From the NCBI GenBank assembly GCA_943789485.1, contig CALSUH010000016.1, positions 1 to 64,000 on the forward strand: a DNA stretch of 64,000 nucleotides, given 5' to 3'. Origin of the DNA: an uncultured Pseudomonadales bacterium (GTDB lineage Bacteria > Pseudomonadota > Gammaproteobacteria > Pseudomonadales > Pseudohongiellaceae). Position 1 is the stretch's first letter. The number at the start of each line of letters is the position of its first letter. The translations under genes were made by a program, and so were the position numbers. The notes under the pieces were generated by a model, which was not told the DNA's origin, did not search any database, and saw nothing but the letters and a program-made list of their open reading frames with translations. Below are positions 35,389 through 45,834 of the stretch, one piece after another.

Positions 35389-36351
35389 TCAGACTTTTTC
35401 GCCCTGGGCCTGCTTATCAGCATGATAAGAAGATCTGACCAAGGGGCCACTAGCAACATGCCTAAATCCCAACTTCTCGCCGTAGACACGCAGCAAATCA
35501 AATTCATCCGGATGCACGAAACGTTCTACCTTAAGATGATCTTTCGAGGGTTGTAAATATTGACCCAGAGTCACCATGTCGACGTTGTGCGCAAACAGAT
35601 CATCCATTACCTGTTTCACCTCATTCAGTGTCTCACCCAAACCGAGCATCAATCCTGACTTGGTTGTCACTGCAGGCTTAAGAGCCTTGTACCTCTTGAG
35701 TAACTCTAAGGACCAAACATAGTCGGCGCCGGGACGAGCTTTTTTATACAGCCTAGGCACAGTCTCCAGGTTATGGTTAAACACAGTCGGCGGTGTGTCC
35801 TTTAGGATATCTAAGGCAATATCCATTCTGCCGCGAAAATCTGGTACTAGCACTTCTACTTGAATGTCCGGATTGAATCTACGCGTTTCGCTTATGCAGT
35901 TCGCGAAATGTTGCGCGCCACTGTCTTTCAAATCATCGCGGTCTACTGACGTGATCACCACGTAGCTTAAGCCCATTTCACTGATGGCAGCAGCGAGCTC
36001 GGTTGGCTCATTTTCATTGAGGGGGTTTGGTTTTCCATGGGCCACATCGCAGAATGGGCAGCGACGCGTGCAAATTTCTCCCATAATCATGAATGTGGCA
36101 GTGCCGTTGCTAAAGCATTCCCCTAGGTTCGGACAGGATGCCTCCTCACAAACAGACGCTAACTTGTGCTCTCTTAGTTTTTGCTTAATGTGATTAATCT
36201 TCGGCGAGGCGGGTATTTTTACACGAATCCAACTAGGCTTGCTTAGGAGGTCCGTGGTAGGGATGACCTTCACCGGGATGCGACGAACTTTATCCGCACC
36301 TCTGAGCTTCTCCCCTTCTACTAAAGTATTTCTGCGCTTTCTTTCAGCCAT
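35389..36351 (-). CDS. lipA: Lipoyl synthase
   Basis: A 320-residue radical-SAM enzyme that inserts two sulfur atoms into octanoyl-carrying lipoyl domains. Both iron-sulfur cluster motifs are intact: the auxiliary cluster Cys68, Cys73 and Cys79 ([12 protein letters not shown]) and the radical-SAM cluster Cys94, Cys98 and Cys101 (CTRRCPFC). Length and C-terminal [15 protein letters not shown] are normal. It follows lipB by 16 bases, so octanoyl transfer and sulfur insertion are co-expressed. Confidence 0.97.
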   Translation of the reverse strand: MAERKRRNTLVEGEKLRGADKVRRIPVKVIPTTDLLSKPSWIRVKIPASPKINHIKQKLREHKLASVCEEASCPNLGECFSNGTATFMIMGEICTRRCPFCDVAHGKPNPLNENEPTELAAAISEMGLSYVVITSVDRDDLKDSGAQHFANCISETRRFNPDIQVEVLVPDFRGRMDIALDILKDTPPTVFNHNLETVPRLYKKARPGADYVWSLELLKRYKALKPAVTTKSGLMLGLGETLNEVKQVMDDLFAHNVDMVTLGQYLQPSKDHLKVERFVHPDEFDLLRVYGEKLGFRHVASGPLVRSSYHADKQAQGEKV

Positions 36352-36367
36352 TAGATCAGTATCTCAA

Positions 36368-37066
36368 TCAGTCGGATTCGTTAGTTTCGGAATAACCCAG
36401 CTCACTCAGCAATTTGTTACTAAGCACCTTACTCACCTTCTGCATGAGCGTGTCGCTTGCAGGCACATGATCGGCGATCTGCGTGACAGCAAGGTTTTCA
36501 AAGCCACATGGGTTGATACGCGAGAATGGCTCCAGGTCCATCTGCACGTTTAGGCTCATGCCGTGATAGCTCCAGCCCTTGCGTATTCGTAAACCCAAGG
36601 CAGCTATTTTAGCATCATTCACGTACACACCGGGAGCCTTCACTTTATTGCTAGCCGCTATCTCAAATACCTCAAGGGTCTGAATGATTGCCTTCTCGAT
36701 AAGGTCGACCAGATCGCGAACACCCACACTACGCCGACTCACATTCAGCAACAGATACACCACTAATTGACCGGGTCCATGGTAGGTAACCTGACCACCA
36801 CGGTCTATCTGTACGACGGGAATTTCAGCTGGATTTAGGATGTGCTTCGCTTTGCCTGCCTGACCTTGAGTGAAGACCGGCTTGTGGCTCAGCAGCCAGA
36901 TTTCGTCACTGCGGGCAGCGCCGGCTTGCTCAACCAAATAACGCATGGACTTCCAGATTGGCTCATATTCCTGCAAACCCAATCTACGGATGACTAGCGG
37001 GGGAAGGACCTGATTGCCGTTCTTCTTTGGTTCGGCATTGAAGTGTTTATAGCTACTGAGTATCAC
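36368..37066 (-). CDS. lipB: Octanoyltransferase (lipoate-protein ligase B)
   Basis: A 232-residue cytoplasmic enzyme transferring octanoate from acyl carrier protein to lipoyl domains. The signature GGQVTYHGPGQLVVYLL is present, with the catalytic Lys in DAKIAALGLRIRKGWSYHG and Cys in RINPCGFENL forming the acyl-thioester dyad. It starts one base after the ybeD stop and is followed by lipA. The N terminus is about 15 residues longer than usual; a later start is possible. Confidence 0.95.
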   Translation of the reverse strand: MILSSYKHFNAEPKKNGNQVLPPLVIRRLGLQEYEPIWKSMRYLVEQAGAARSDEIWLLSHKPVFTQGQAGKAKHILNPAEIPVVQIDRGGQVTYHGPGQLVVYLLLNVSRRSVGVRDLVDLIEKAIIQTLEVFEIAASNKVKAPGVYVNDAKIAALGLRIRKGWSYHGMSLNVQMDLEPFSRINPCGFENLAVTQIADHVPASDTLMQKVSKVLSNKLLSELGYSETNESD

Positions 37067-37067
37067 T

Positions 37068-37361
37068 CTATAAGACCATCTTCACGCTTTCGAGAGTCTT
37101 CAGTTCATCGAATAGGTTCTGTAATTGATCCACGCCGGTGGCAGCTATGGTAATTCGTACCGATACGTAAGTGTTTTTCTTACTTGCCTGCAATTCGATT
37201 AATTCCGAGGAGATTTTCCCGGCGTGTTTTTCTACGACCGCAACAACCTCGGCCTGAAATTCAATACTAGCCACGCCGATAATTTTGATCGGATAGAGGC
37301 AGGGGAATTCAATCTTGGGAGCTTCCAGCTCAGTGCTCGAGTCCAGCCTTGTTGACATCAC
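37068..37361 (-). CDS. ybeD: DUF493 family protein (YbeD)
   Basis: A 97-residue DUF493 protein with an ACT-like fold: FPCLYPIKIIGVASIEFQAEVV in the N-terminal half and YVSVRITIAATGVDQLQNLF in the C-terminal half. It is the constant neighbour of lipB and dacA in gammaproteobacteria. A role in lipoate metabolism has been proposed from this linkage, with no enzyme activity shown. It starts one base after dacA. Confidence 0.92.
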   Translation of the reverse strand: MMSTRLDSSTELEAPKIEFPCLYPIKIIGVASIEFQAEVVAVVEKHAGKISSELIELQASKKNTYVSVRITIAATGVDQLQNLFDELKTLESVKMVL

Positions 37362-37362
37362 C

Positions 37363-38568
37363 CTATCCCGAAAACATATTACTGAATAGAAGAGTTATCC
37401 AGTCGACGAAACGTTTAATAAAACTACCCTGCTCCACTGCCTGCATGGAGACCACATTGCCCTGATAAAGAATATTATTATCCAGCACTACCCTAACCTC
37501 ACCCATGATCTGTCTATCGCTAAGTGGCGCATGAATTACCTCACCTACATCCACGGTGGCAGTCATTGCCTCTGCCTGACCTCTTGGAATAGTAATATAA
37601 ACCTCATCTTCTATTCCCAGATCTACAGAGTTCAGCGCACCAGAAAAAATCGGCACATTAGTCAGCACTTGGTTCGAGTCATACAGTTTGTGCGTCTCGT
37701 AGTAGCGAAAACCGTAGGTAAGTAATTTCTGTGTCTCTATTGCACGGGCTTCTTCACTAGCTGTGCCCATTACCACAGAAATTAGTCGCATGCCGTCGCG
37801 CTCAGCTGAGGCAACGAGACAGTACCCCGCCGCATCGGTCCAGCCTGTTTTCATTCCATCGACATTACGGTCACGAAACAGCAGAGTATTTCGATTCGAC
37901 TGACGAATACCGTTATAGGTAAATTCTCGCTCGGCATACAGAGGATAAAACTCGGCATGCCGATTAATCGTAGCCTGTGCAAGAAGGGCCAAGTCACGAG
38001 CCGACATCGTATTGTAGTAAAGCTCGGTGTCCAATCCGCTGACGTTCATGAAGAAGCTTTGCGTTAACCCAAGCACTTCTGCGTATTGATTCATCATGTC
38101 GGCGAAAGCCTCTTCGCTTCCTGCAATGTGTTCAGCGATAGCCACGCTGGAATCGTTTCCAGATTGAATAATGATGCCGCGGAGCAGGTCTTCCACTTCG
38201 ACCATTGTGTCTACGCCGACGAACATTTTGGAGCCTTCCATACGCCAGGCTTTCTCGCTGATATGCACCTCATCTGTCAAAGCTAGATTGCCACTGAGAA
38301 TTTCTTCTGTGGCAACATAAGCGGTCATTATTTTTGTGAGGCTCGCTGGCGGGAGCGCTTCATCGGCATTCTCTTCGATGAGTATCTGCCCAGTCTTTGC
38401 ATCCATCAGAATGTAGCTGGTTCCGGCTATCCCCGGCGGCCTTGGAATAATTGCCGGCGCAGCAAAAGAAAAATTACTAGCGATAATAACCAACACCATG
38501 AGCAGAGAGAGTCCTCTTATTCGCGGTGTAGAGTTTTCAGAACGTGATGAAATAGAAAAAGATGACAT
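37363..38568 (-). CDS. dacA: D-alanyl-D-alanine carboxypeptidase (PBP5/6 type)
   Basis: A 401-residue periplasmic penicillin-binding protein that trims the terminal D-Ala of peptidoglycan pentapeptides. Active-site motifs are Ser76-x-x-Lys79 (ASLTKI), SGN at 136-138 and KTG at 240-242. A signal peptide ends near residue 36 and the C-terminal PBP5 beta domain ends in an amphipathic helix that anchors it to the inner membrane. It lies in the rlpA-dacA-ybeD-lipB order of E. coli. Confidence 0.95.
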   Translation of the reverse strand: MSSFSISSRSENSTPRIRGLSLLMVLVIIASNFSFAAPAIIPRPPGIAGTSYILMDAKTGQILIEENADEALPPASLTKIMTAYVATEEILSGNLALTDEVHISEKAWRMEGSKMFVGVDTMVEVEDLLRGIIIQSGNDSSVAIAEHIAGSEEAFADMMNQYAEVLGLTQSFFMNVSGLDTELYYNTMSARDLALLAQATINRHAEFYPLYAEREFTYNGIRQSNRNTLLFRDRNVDGMKTGWTDAAGYCLVASAERDGMRLISVVMGTASEEARAIETQKLLTYGFRYYETHKLYDSNQVLTNVPIFSGALNSVDLGIEDEVYITIPRGQAEAMTATVDVGEVIHAPLSDRQIMGEVRVVLDNNILYQGNVVSMQAVEQGSFIKRFVDWITLLFSNMFSG

Positions 38569-38665
38569 AAAATCCGTCTCGTTTGAGTGTAATAAGTTAT
38601 GAAATGACGAATCAATTGATGAAACTGGTCGCGGCTGTTACTCGGTGATAGCACGTGCTGCTGCG

Positions 38666-39538
38666 CTAGTCAGTAACAGTGTACGGGCTTCCCAAGTTAG
38701 CGGCAACCACACTTTCGCTAACTCGTTGAATTTGACCAGGATCAAAAATTGGGCCGACTCTAACCCGATGTAATATTCTGTTGTTCAATGTATTTACTGT
38801 GCGAATAAACACGGGCAAGCTAGTAATCTCTTCTACCTTGCTTGAGACTTCTTCCGCAGCACTTAATTCCGAGAATGCTCCTACTTGTAAATATTTGCTG
38901 TCGGGGGAACTGACACGCAATGTGTCGTTTCCTGCTGAACTAGCCGTACTGACACCCCGGTCACGAAAGGCACCGGTGGCGACTATCGATTCCAACTGCA
39001 CGCGAGCGGTGCCTCTGTCCGCGTAACCGAGTTTTAATGCTGCCGCATAAGATAAGTCGATAACACGATCGCCATGGAAAGGCCCCCTGTCATTAACTCT
39101 GACGACAATGCTTCTATTGTTATCCAAATTCGTGACTCGCAGAAAACTAGGTATAGGCAGGGACTTGTGTGCTGCGGATACCTGATACATATCAAATACC
39201 TCGCCGTTGGAAGTCTTGTGCCCGTGAAATTTCTCACCGTACCAAGAAGCCACCCCACGCTCAAAGTAGCCCTCTTCGGTCGGCAACACTTGGTAACTCT
39301 TACCCAATACTGTATAGGGGCTACGATTTCCTGCCATCGTGCGATTTAGCGGCTGGGGAATAACTTCTGGGATTACAGAGAGATCCACGATTCGAGTCGG
39401 AGCTCGGTCCTGCGAGATGCTGTAGCGCCCCTTATTCGGTGACTCGGCGGCTTGCTCTGGCGCTGGGGCTGAGCTACAGGCCATCACAGCCAGAAAAACC
39501 GGTGAAACTATGGCGATTTTCAGCATATTTCTATTCAT
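38666..39538 (-). CDS. rlpA: Septal-ring lytic transglycosylase RlpA
   Basis: A 290-residue outer-membrane lipoprotein (lipobox VMAC, Cys near residue 21). The double-psi beta-barrel domain (about 88-180) contains GVASWYGEKFHGHKTSNGEVFD and VVRVNDRGPFHGDRVIDLS, with the catalytic Asp and His of RlpA enzymes that cut glycan strands lacking stem peptides. A SPOR domain (about 210-288) binds denuded septal glycan. mltB, present between rodA and rlpA in pseudomonads, is absent. The 240 bases upstream, to rodA, hold no gene. Confidence 0.93.
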   Translation of the reverse strand: MNRNMLKIAIVSPVFLAVMACSSAPAPEQAAESPNKGRYSISQDRAPTRIVDLSVIPEVIPQPLNRTMAGNRSPYTVLGKSYQVLPTEEGYFERGVASWYGEKFHGHKTSNGEVFDMYQVSAAHKSLPIPSFLRVTNLDNNRSIVVRVNDRGPFHGDRVIDLSYAAALKLGYADRGTARVQLESIVATGAFRDRGVSTASSAGNDTLRVSSPDSKYLQVGAFSELSAAEEVSSKVEEITSLPVFIRTVNTLNNRILHRVRVGPIFDPGQIQRVSESVVAANLGSPYTVTD

Positions 39539-39781
39539 GTAAATATCCGTATTAACCTAGCTCTACACTTGGACTTTAAGATTTTTTACTCGACTCTCTG
39601 ATGCTAAAAAACTCTCGCGTAATATCAGAAAACCAAGGGCACCTGAAGAATAGCGTCCGATCTGACAATAATTTTAACTGCTTCGTCGGATCTTAACGTA
39701 GCTAGGGCGCAAAAAGCGCGCCTAAATCGCATTTTGAAAAAATAAAAATAGATTAAATCATTTTAATTCAATGACTTAGGC

Positions 39782-40924
39782 TCAACGACTATACCCGTGG
39801 GTTTGAATCGACATTAACAGACCGAATCCTATAAAAAGCGTGACGACCGAAGTCCCCCCACGACTCATAAGCGGCAATGGCAGGCCGATCACAGGTAATA
39901 AACCCGACACCATGGCCATATTGACGAACACATAGAAGAAGAACGTTAAGATTATACTGCCGGCAAGCAGACGACTAAACATATCGTTCGCTACGTAGGC
40001 GATATAACAACCGCGCACAAGCACGAACAAATACATCGATATCAGGAACAACACGCCAAGCAAGCCAAATTCTTCTGCTAAAACGGCGAGAATGAAATCG
40101 GTATTACTCTCAGGAATAAAGTCGAGGTGAGATTGAGCGCCCTCGCCCCAGCCTTTGCCATAGATACCACCCGAACCAATCGCTATTTGCGATTGAATGA
40201 TGTTGTAGCCGGCACCTGTAGGGTCTCGATAGGGGTTGAAGAACGTCAGTATCCTATTCTTCTGATGTTCCTGAGCGAGAAAGATAAACCACGCCGGTGA
40301 CGCGAGTAGTAGCGCAATAAATCCAGCGATTACAATACGCCAACGTATACCCGCAAGTAATACGACAAAGATACCTGACATGGTAACCATAATCGCTGTA
40401 CCGGTGTCATTCTGAATAATAATCAGCGCAGCCGGCACCAGAATCAGCACCGCAGACCAAAATAGATGCTTGAATCTTGGCGGGAGTGGGCGGCTTGCGA
40501 GATACCACGCCATCAACATTGGCACTACGAATTTCATCAACTCCGAGGGTTGAAAGCTAGGCAGGCCGGGTAAATCCAGCCAACTCTTTGCCCCGTTTGC
40601 CTCTACTCCAATCACCAGCACTAATCCGAGCAGCCCGACCCCTGCCGCATACAGTGTCGGCGCCCATTGTCTAAAAAAGTGCACGTTGAATTGCGCGACG
40701 ATAATCATGACCACGAAACCAACGACCATAGTGAGCCCCTGTCTTCGCACTACGGAAACATCTCCTCCACTTGCACTGAATAGCACGAACAAACCAAACC
40801 CACAGAGCACGCTTATGCCAACTAGCAACGGAGGATCAGTATGTAGAGTTCGCCAGATCGATTGCGTGTATCTGGACTGAGAATCGAGACCGTCGGATTG
40901 GCGAATGAAGTCTTGATTATTCAT
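39782..40924 (-). CDS. rodA: SEDS peptidoglycan polymerase RodA
   Basis: A 380-residue inner-membrane SEDS glycosyltransferase that polymerises lipid II during elongation. Ten membrane helices are apparent, with the large periplasmic loop containing SGGIYGKGWGEGAQSHLDFIPESNTDFI and the C-terminal GLPLPLMSRGGTS motif. Its start overlaps the end of mrdA by eight bases, and the two products act as one elongasome synthase with MreBCD. Confidence 0.95.
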   Translation of the reverse strand: MNNQDFIRQSDGLDSQSRYTQSIWRTLHTDPPLLVGISVLCGFGLFVLFSASGGDVSVVRRQGLTMVVGFVVMIIVAQFNVHFFRQWAPTLYAAGVGLLGLVLVIGVEANGAKSWLDLPGLPSFQPSELMKFVVPMLMAWYLASRPLPPRFKHLFWSAVLILVPAALIIIQNDTGTAIMVTMSGIFVVLLAGIRWRIVIAGFIALLLASPAWFIFLAQEHQKNRILTFFNPYRDPTGAGYNIIQSQIAIGSGGIYGKGWGEGAQSHLDFIPESNTDFILAVLAEEFGLLGVLFLISMYLFVLVRGCYIAYVANDMFSRLLAGSIILTFFFYVFVNMAMVSGLLPVIGLPLPLMSRGGTSVVTLFIGFGLLMSIQTHGYSR

Positions 40925-42890
40925 CGACCAATGCTATTAATTCATCGCCAGCAGAATCCAGCGCAGCGAAATCGATTTGTAGAATATCTAAGAGATAGGC
41001 GTCTGTTATGCTCTTCGCAATGGGCCCGGCAACACTACTTCCGTGCTCACCGTTCTCTACAAAGACAGCGATGGCAATCTGTGGCTTTATGTTTGGGCTT
41101 TCAGCCGGCGCATAAGATATAAACAAAGCATGATCCTTGTTCGGGTCAGACACCTGAATATCTTCGCTCTGTAAAATCTCTTGGCTAATTCCCACCACCT
41201 GAGCCGAACCGGATTTTCCTGCCATTCTATAAGGCATCTCCCGGTCTTCCATAGCTATCGCCTCGTACGCCGTACCGTATTCGCGAAATACATCATTGTA
41301 AGCGCGATGCACTACCATCGTCATCGACTCTTCAATATAGCGCCAATAGTCAGGGTCATTTACTAAGACATCACTCACTGGATCTCGAATATCTGGCAGG
41401 TAAGGCTCGCCGTCAATAGCTTTCAACATCCGCGGCTGAACCACTTTACCTTTGTTTGCTATGATCGAGGCTGCCGTGGCTAGCTGCAGGGGAGTCGCCC
41501 ACATATAACCCTGACCGATCGAAGAATTTATCGTGTCTCCCGGATACCAAGGCTCGCCTCTAGTCTCCCGCTTCCAATCACGAGATGGCAACACGCCAGT
41601 TCTAGCGTAATTGATATCGACCGCGAAATTTTCCCCGAACCCGAACTGCGACATAAAACTATGCATGGTATCGATGCCCATGCGATTGCCCAGATCATAG
41701 AAAAAGGTATCGCAGGACTGGTAGATGGCTTTTTGTAGATTTGTATGACCGTGACCACCGCCGATGGCTGTTCGCAGCGTATAGTCACCCCAACGATAAC
41801 TCACCCCCGGCAATCGAAAATAACCTGGATCTTCGATCGTGAACTCATAGTCGACGAGCCCATGCTGCAGACCACCCAAGCCAAGAAACGGTTTAACCGT
41901 TGAGCCGGGTGGGTACGGGTTTGTTGATCTATCGAACAGAGGTGTATTGATCTCGTCAGTAACGAGTACGCTATAGTTCTTCGTGCTAATTCCGGTCACG
42001 AACAGGTTCGGATCAAATCCAGGCTTGCTCACCATAGCTAAGATACCGCCAGTATTAGGATCTATCGCAACAACCGCACCGCGAAAGCCTCCCAGTGCTT
42101 CTTCCGCCACAATTTGTAGCTGGCTATCGAGGTAAAGAGAAATATTCTTCCCCGCAATCGGGTCGGTGCGATCAAGTCTCCGCATGACCTGACCTCTATT
42201 GTTTTTTTCTACAATTTCATAGCCAACTCTGCCATGCAGCAGATCTTCATATGTTCGCTCTATCCCCGTCTTGCCTATATGGTTTGTACCACCATAATTT
42301 TCTCTCTCTTCCTCATCGAAAGATTCCAGCTCCGCACGATTAATTTCTGAAACGTAGCCCACTGAATGCGCGGTAAGATCAGCGAAGGGGTATTGCCGCA
42401 CAAATTGAGGTTCGATTGCAATCCCAGGAAGCTTGAAGTTATTTACGGCGATCTTGGATTTATCCACCTCACTGAGAACATACCGTAGTGGCACAGAAGT
42501 AAACGGCACACGATTTCTACGCAGCCGGTTAGTGAACTGTTCTCTCTCATCATCAGACAAGTCTATTAGCGAGTCGAGATAGTCCAGAGTTTCTTCTAGG
42601 TCTGCAACCTGCTCCTGGACAATAGTTAAGTTAAAAATCGGTTGGTTGTCGGCGAGTAGCTGCCCTCTATTGTCGTAGATCAGACCGCGGGCAGGGGGAA
42701 CATATTGGGAATGCAACCGGTTTCCATCAGAGCGCGCCGAAAAGTACTCGTACTGGGAAACCTGCAGATTGATGAGCTTTATGATCAGGGCTGCAAATAG
42801 CAGCAGAACAAATACACCCGCTACGGCGAGGCGGTGGCTGAATAATGCCCGCTCTGCCTCGTGATCTTTAAGCTGCCATTTTCCTGCCAT
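40917..42890 (-). CDS. mrdA: Penicillin-binding protein 2 (elongation transpeptidase)
   Basis: A 657-residue class B transpeptidase that cross-links side-wall peptidoglycan with RodA. It has an N-terminal anchor helix (about 22-45), a pedestal dimerisation domain, and the catalytic domain with Ser330-x-x-Lys333 (PGSTVKPF), a SCD motif and KSG (AGKSGSAQVVG). All are intact and length is normal. The 199 bases upstream, to rlmH, hold no gene and probably contain the mrdA promoter. Confidence 0.96.
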   Translation of the reverse strand: MAGKWQLKDHEAERALFSHRLAVAGVFVLLLFAALIIKLINLQVSQYEYFSARSDGNRLHSQYVPPARGLIYDNRGQLLADNQPIFNLTIVQEQVADLEETLDYLDSLIDLSDDEREQFTNRLRRNRVPFTSVPLRYVLSEVDKSKIAVNNFKLPGIAIEPQFVRQYPFADLTAHSVGYVSEINRAELESFDEEERENYGGTNHIGKTGIERTYEDLLHGRVGYEIVEKNNRGQVMRRLDRTDPIAGKNISLYLDSQLQIVAEEALGGFRGAVVAIDPNTGGILAMVSKPGFDPNLFVTGISTKNYSVLVTDEINTPLFDRSTNPYPPGSTVKPFLGLGGLQHGLVDYEFTIEDPGYFRLPGVSYRWGDYTLRTAIGGGHGHTNLQKAIYQSCDTFFYDLGNRMGIDTMHSFMSQFGFGENFAVDINYARTGVLPSRDWKRETRGEPWYPGDTINSSIGQGYMWATPLQLATAASIIANKGKVVQPRMLKAIDGEPYLPDIRDPVSDVLVNDPDYWRYIEESMTMVVHRAYNDVFREYGTAYEAIAMEDREMPYRMAGKSGSAQVVGISQEILQSEDIQVSDPNKDHALFISYAPAESPNIKPQIAIAVFVENGEHGSSVAGPIAKSITDAYLLDILQIDFAALDSAGDELIALVDE

Positions 42891-43089
42891 AGTTAGAATT
42901 TCCTAGCTGCAGTTAGATTAGTCAGCTAAGGGGCTGCTCACTAAAGAATTGCTTGCTACTTGGTGTTCGACAACAAGTCCAATAAATAGTTTTACTGCAA
43001 TTACGGTTTACTCGTGATTCTACAATTTACCGCGCTTAGAGTGCTTCCCCGTAAAACTGATTCAATGCTTACAGCATCTCCATGCTCGC

Positions 43090-43560
43090 CTAGCCGCGAT
43101 GATAGGGATGTCCCTTAATAATGCTGATCGCACGGTAGAACTGTTCGGTAATCACCACCCTCACTAAAGGGTGTGGAAATGTCAGCGCAGACAACGACCA
43201 ACGTTCCGACGCTTTGGCCAAGCATTCTGCGCCCAAACCATCTGGACCGCCTATAAGTAGACTCAGATTATCGCCGTTCTGACGAAAATCAGATATCTTC
43301 CCAGCTAGATCCCCAGTGCTGAATGACTTACCAGCAACATCCAGCGCTACCACATAGTCTCCCGATGGAATCGAAGCTAGCAGCGCATCGCTCTCTTTCT
43401 TTCTATATTGCTCACTATTGCTGTTCTTGGTGCGCTTGGCCATCGGTATTTCTATTAAAGAGAAGTCCAAATCAGACACCATGCGCTTCTGATACTCCGC
43501 GATACCTTCCTGAACCCAGGCTGGCATCTTAGTACCCACACTTAATACCCTTACCTTCAC
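43090..43560 (-). CDS. rlmH: 23S rRNA (pseudouridine1915-N3)-methyltransferase
   Basis: A 156-residue SPOUT methyltransferase that modifies pseudouridine 1915 in helix 69 on assembled 70S ribosomes. Visible family marks include the N-terminal MKVRVLSVGTKMPAWVQEG, the SAM-knot LLIGGPDGLG and the C terminus REQFYRA-type segment (VVITEQFYRAISIIKGHPYHR). ATG overlaps the rsfS stop (four bases). Confidence 0.96.
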   Translation of the reverse strand: MKVRVLSVGTKMPAWVQEGIAEYQKRMVSDLDFSLIEIPMAKRTKNSNSEQYRKKESDALLASIPSGDYVVALDVAGKSFSTGDLAGKISDFRQNGDNLSLLIGGPDGLGAECLAKASERWSLSALTFPHPLVRVVITEQFYRAISIIKGHPYHRG

Positions 43561-43922
43561 GCCTCAGGGTTTTCCGATTCAGCATCCAGCGCAGGCTTCT
43601 CTTCAAAAATCCAAAGCTCTTCCAAATTATAAAGAGCACGCACCGGTGCCAGCATCAAATGTAGAACGACACCACCCAGATCAACCAGGACCCATTCCGA
43701 GGCGAGCTTACCTTCCATGCCCACCATTTCCTGCCCCGCGTCCTTCACCGATTTGCTTACCGACTCCGCCAACGCCTTCAGATGCGTACTCGAAGTCCCT
43801 GTTACGATAACCATATAATCCGTAATTGAAGTCAATCTTTCGACATTAATACAGCGAATCGATTGACCCTTTAGGTCCTTCACTGCCTCAACAACTATTT
43901 CTGATAATTCTGTACTATTCAA
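43557..43922 (-). CDS. rsfS: Ribosome silencing factor RsfS
   Basis: A 121-residue protein that binds ribosomal protein L14 and blocks subunit joining under starvation. Core family features are CINVERLTSITDYMVIVTGTSSTHLKALAESV and the VLVDLGGVVLHLM strand. Length is usual, with a short acidic tail. It lies between nadD (22 bases upstream) and rlmH (overlapping), as in E. coli. Confidence 0.95.
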   Translation of the reverse strand: MNSTELSEIVVEAVKDLKGQSIRCINVERLTSITDYMVIVTGTSSTHLKALAESVSKSVKDAGQEMVGMEGKLASEWVLVDLGGVVLHLMLAPVRALYNLEELWIFEEKPALDAESENPEA

Positions 43923-43944
43923 ACCGCAGTCTCACTCTAGTTAA

Positions 43945-44577
43945 CTAATTCTGATAAAGAGAATTGTCTTTAATGTATTGAACGATTTCAGCATCAAGCT
44001 CCGCGGACACATCATCGCCTCTCGTTATTTTCTTCCTGATTTCACTCGATGCCATCGCATAATCAAAGTTCTCACAAAAGATGATCTTGCCATTGCGGCA
44101 AGCCAGCATCTGCTCACTTGTATCCACCCGCCTGTGTTTGATATCAACAGCACGCAGCGTTTCATTCGAGAGAGTCGCACCCTGTCTCGACAATACCAGC
44201 AGATGGCTCAATTCCAGAATCTTCTGCCAATCGTGCCATTCGGGCAGGCTATTAAACGAATCCACACCGAGCACGAACACCAACATACTGTGCCGTGTCT
44301 TAAGTTCGGTGAGTGTATCAACCGTATAAGACACTCGATCCCGTTGTAACTCGATAGGATCTACTTCTATTTGTGGATAGCAAGCAGTTGCCAGCGTAAG
44401 CATTGCCAATCGATGTCCAGCCTGCGTGTTAGGCACGGCCTTGTGGTTAGGCAAGTGACAGGGGATCATTTTGAGCCTCTGCAGGGATAAGAATTCTAGC
44501 GCGAACTGTGCGGCACTCACATGTCCCTTGTGCACTGGGTCAAATAAGCCGCCAAGCACGGCTAAGGGAGAGTTCAT
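43945..44577 (-). CDS. nadD: Nicotinate-nucleotide adenylyltransferase
   Basis: A 210-residue enzyme making deamido-NAD from nicotinate mononucleotide and ATP. The nucleotidyltransferase motif [16 protein letters not shown] (about 9-24) supplies the (H/T)xGH His, and SSEIRKKI near residue 176 is the C-terminal ISSTxIR-like motif. Its start overlaps the proA stop by four bases, so the genes are coupled. Confidence 0.95.
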   Translation of the reverse strand: MNSPLAVLGGLFDPVHKGHVSAAQFALEFLSLQRLKMIPCHLPNHKAVPNTQAGHRLAMLTLATACYPQIEVDPIELQRDRVSYTVDTLTELKTRHSMLVFVLGVDSFNSLPEWHDWQKILELSHLLVLSRQGATLSNETLRAVDIKHRRVDTSEQMLACRNGKIIFCENFDYAMASSEIRKKITRGDDVSAELDAEIVQYIKDNSLYQN

Positions 44578-45834
44578 TGCCTGATATGCCCGTCCCCCAG
44601 CACGATATACTTCTGCGAAGTAAGGCCTTCAAGGCCTACCGGGCCACGCGCATGAAGCTTGTCTGTCGAGATGCCAATTTCAGCTCCAAGGCCGTATTCG
44701 AATCCATCGGCAAATCGGGTAGACGCGTTTATCATCACCGAACTCGAATCGACCTCTCTTAGGAACTGCTGCGCGCGCGTGTAGTCCTCGGTCACAATAG
44801 ATTCCGTGTGCTGCGAGCTATAGGTATTGATATGACTAATCGCCGCATCCACATCAGCGACTATCTTTATCGACAATATGGGTGCTAGATATTCTGTTTC
44901 CCAATCCTCGATGGAAGCCGGGTTAACACCCTCTACTAGAGCACGCGTATTTTCACAACCGCGCAGTTCTACGCCCTTCTCTATTAATTGCTCACACAAA
45001 GCGGGTAGCACCTGTGCGGCTATTTTTTCGGCGACTAACAGCGACTCCAACGTGCAGCATGTTCCATAGCGCTGAGTCTTCGCGTTAATCACTACCGGTA
45101 TCGCCTTCTCGATATCTGCCTTATCATCTATATAGACATGACAATTTCCATCCAGGTGCTTAATTACCGGCACTTTCGCATCGGCACTAATCCTCGCTAT
45201 AAGGCCTTTCCCGCCTCGAGGAATGATCACGTCGACAAATTCGGGCATAGTAATCAAAAGCCCTACCGCATCCCGGTCGGGTCGATCCAGAACCTGAACT
45301 ACATGCTCGCTCAAACCTGCCTGTTCCAATCCTGTCTTGATACAAGCCGCTATAGCTTGGTTCGAATTAATTGCCTCTGAACCACCTCGCAAGATTGTGG
45401 CGTTACCAGATTTCAGGCAGAGGCTAGCTGCCTCACAAGTCACATTGGGTCGCGATTCGTAGATTATGCCAATTACACCAAGAGGCACTCGCATCCTACC
45501 TACTTGTATGCCGCTAGGGCGATACTTGAGATCGGAGATGGCACCACGCAGGATCATCCAGAGCCGCTACCTGCCTAAGCCCCTCGATCATGTTGTCGAT
45601 TCGCGCGGCATTCAGTTCCAGGCGGTCGAGCAACGCTGCATCTAAACCTTTCACTTTGCCTGCCTGCATATCTTGCTCATTGGCCTCAATAAGCTGGCCC
45701 CGATTAGCATCGATCGCTTCGGCTATAGCATTCAGTGCGGTATTTTTCTGCGCTGTGCTAGCCTTAGCGATCTGGCCCGATGCCTGTCTCGCCTGACGTC
45801 CCAGCTGCTGCATGTAGTTCTCGATATCAGTCAT
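44574..45834 (-). pseudogene. proA: Gamma-glutamyl phosphate reductase, frameshifted once
   Basis: ProA reduces gamma-glutamyl phosphate to glutamate semialdehyde in proline synthesis. The first ~96 residues ([16 protein letters not shown]..., [12 protein letters not shown]) run from 45834 and then leave frame. The rest, [23 protein letters not shown] to the end, is in another frame and includes the catalytic Cys in [12 protein letters not shown]. Removing one base near 45540-45555 joins the two into a normal ~420-residue protein. The break is not in an obvious homopolymer. Sequence error or a real proline-auxotrophy mutation are both possible. It starts the proA-nadD-rsfS operon. Confidence 0.88.
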
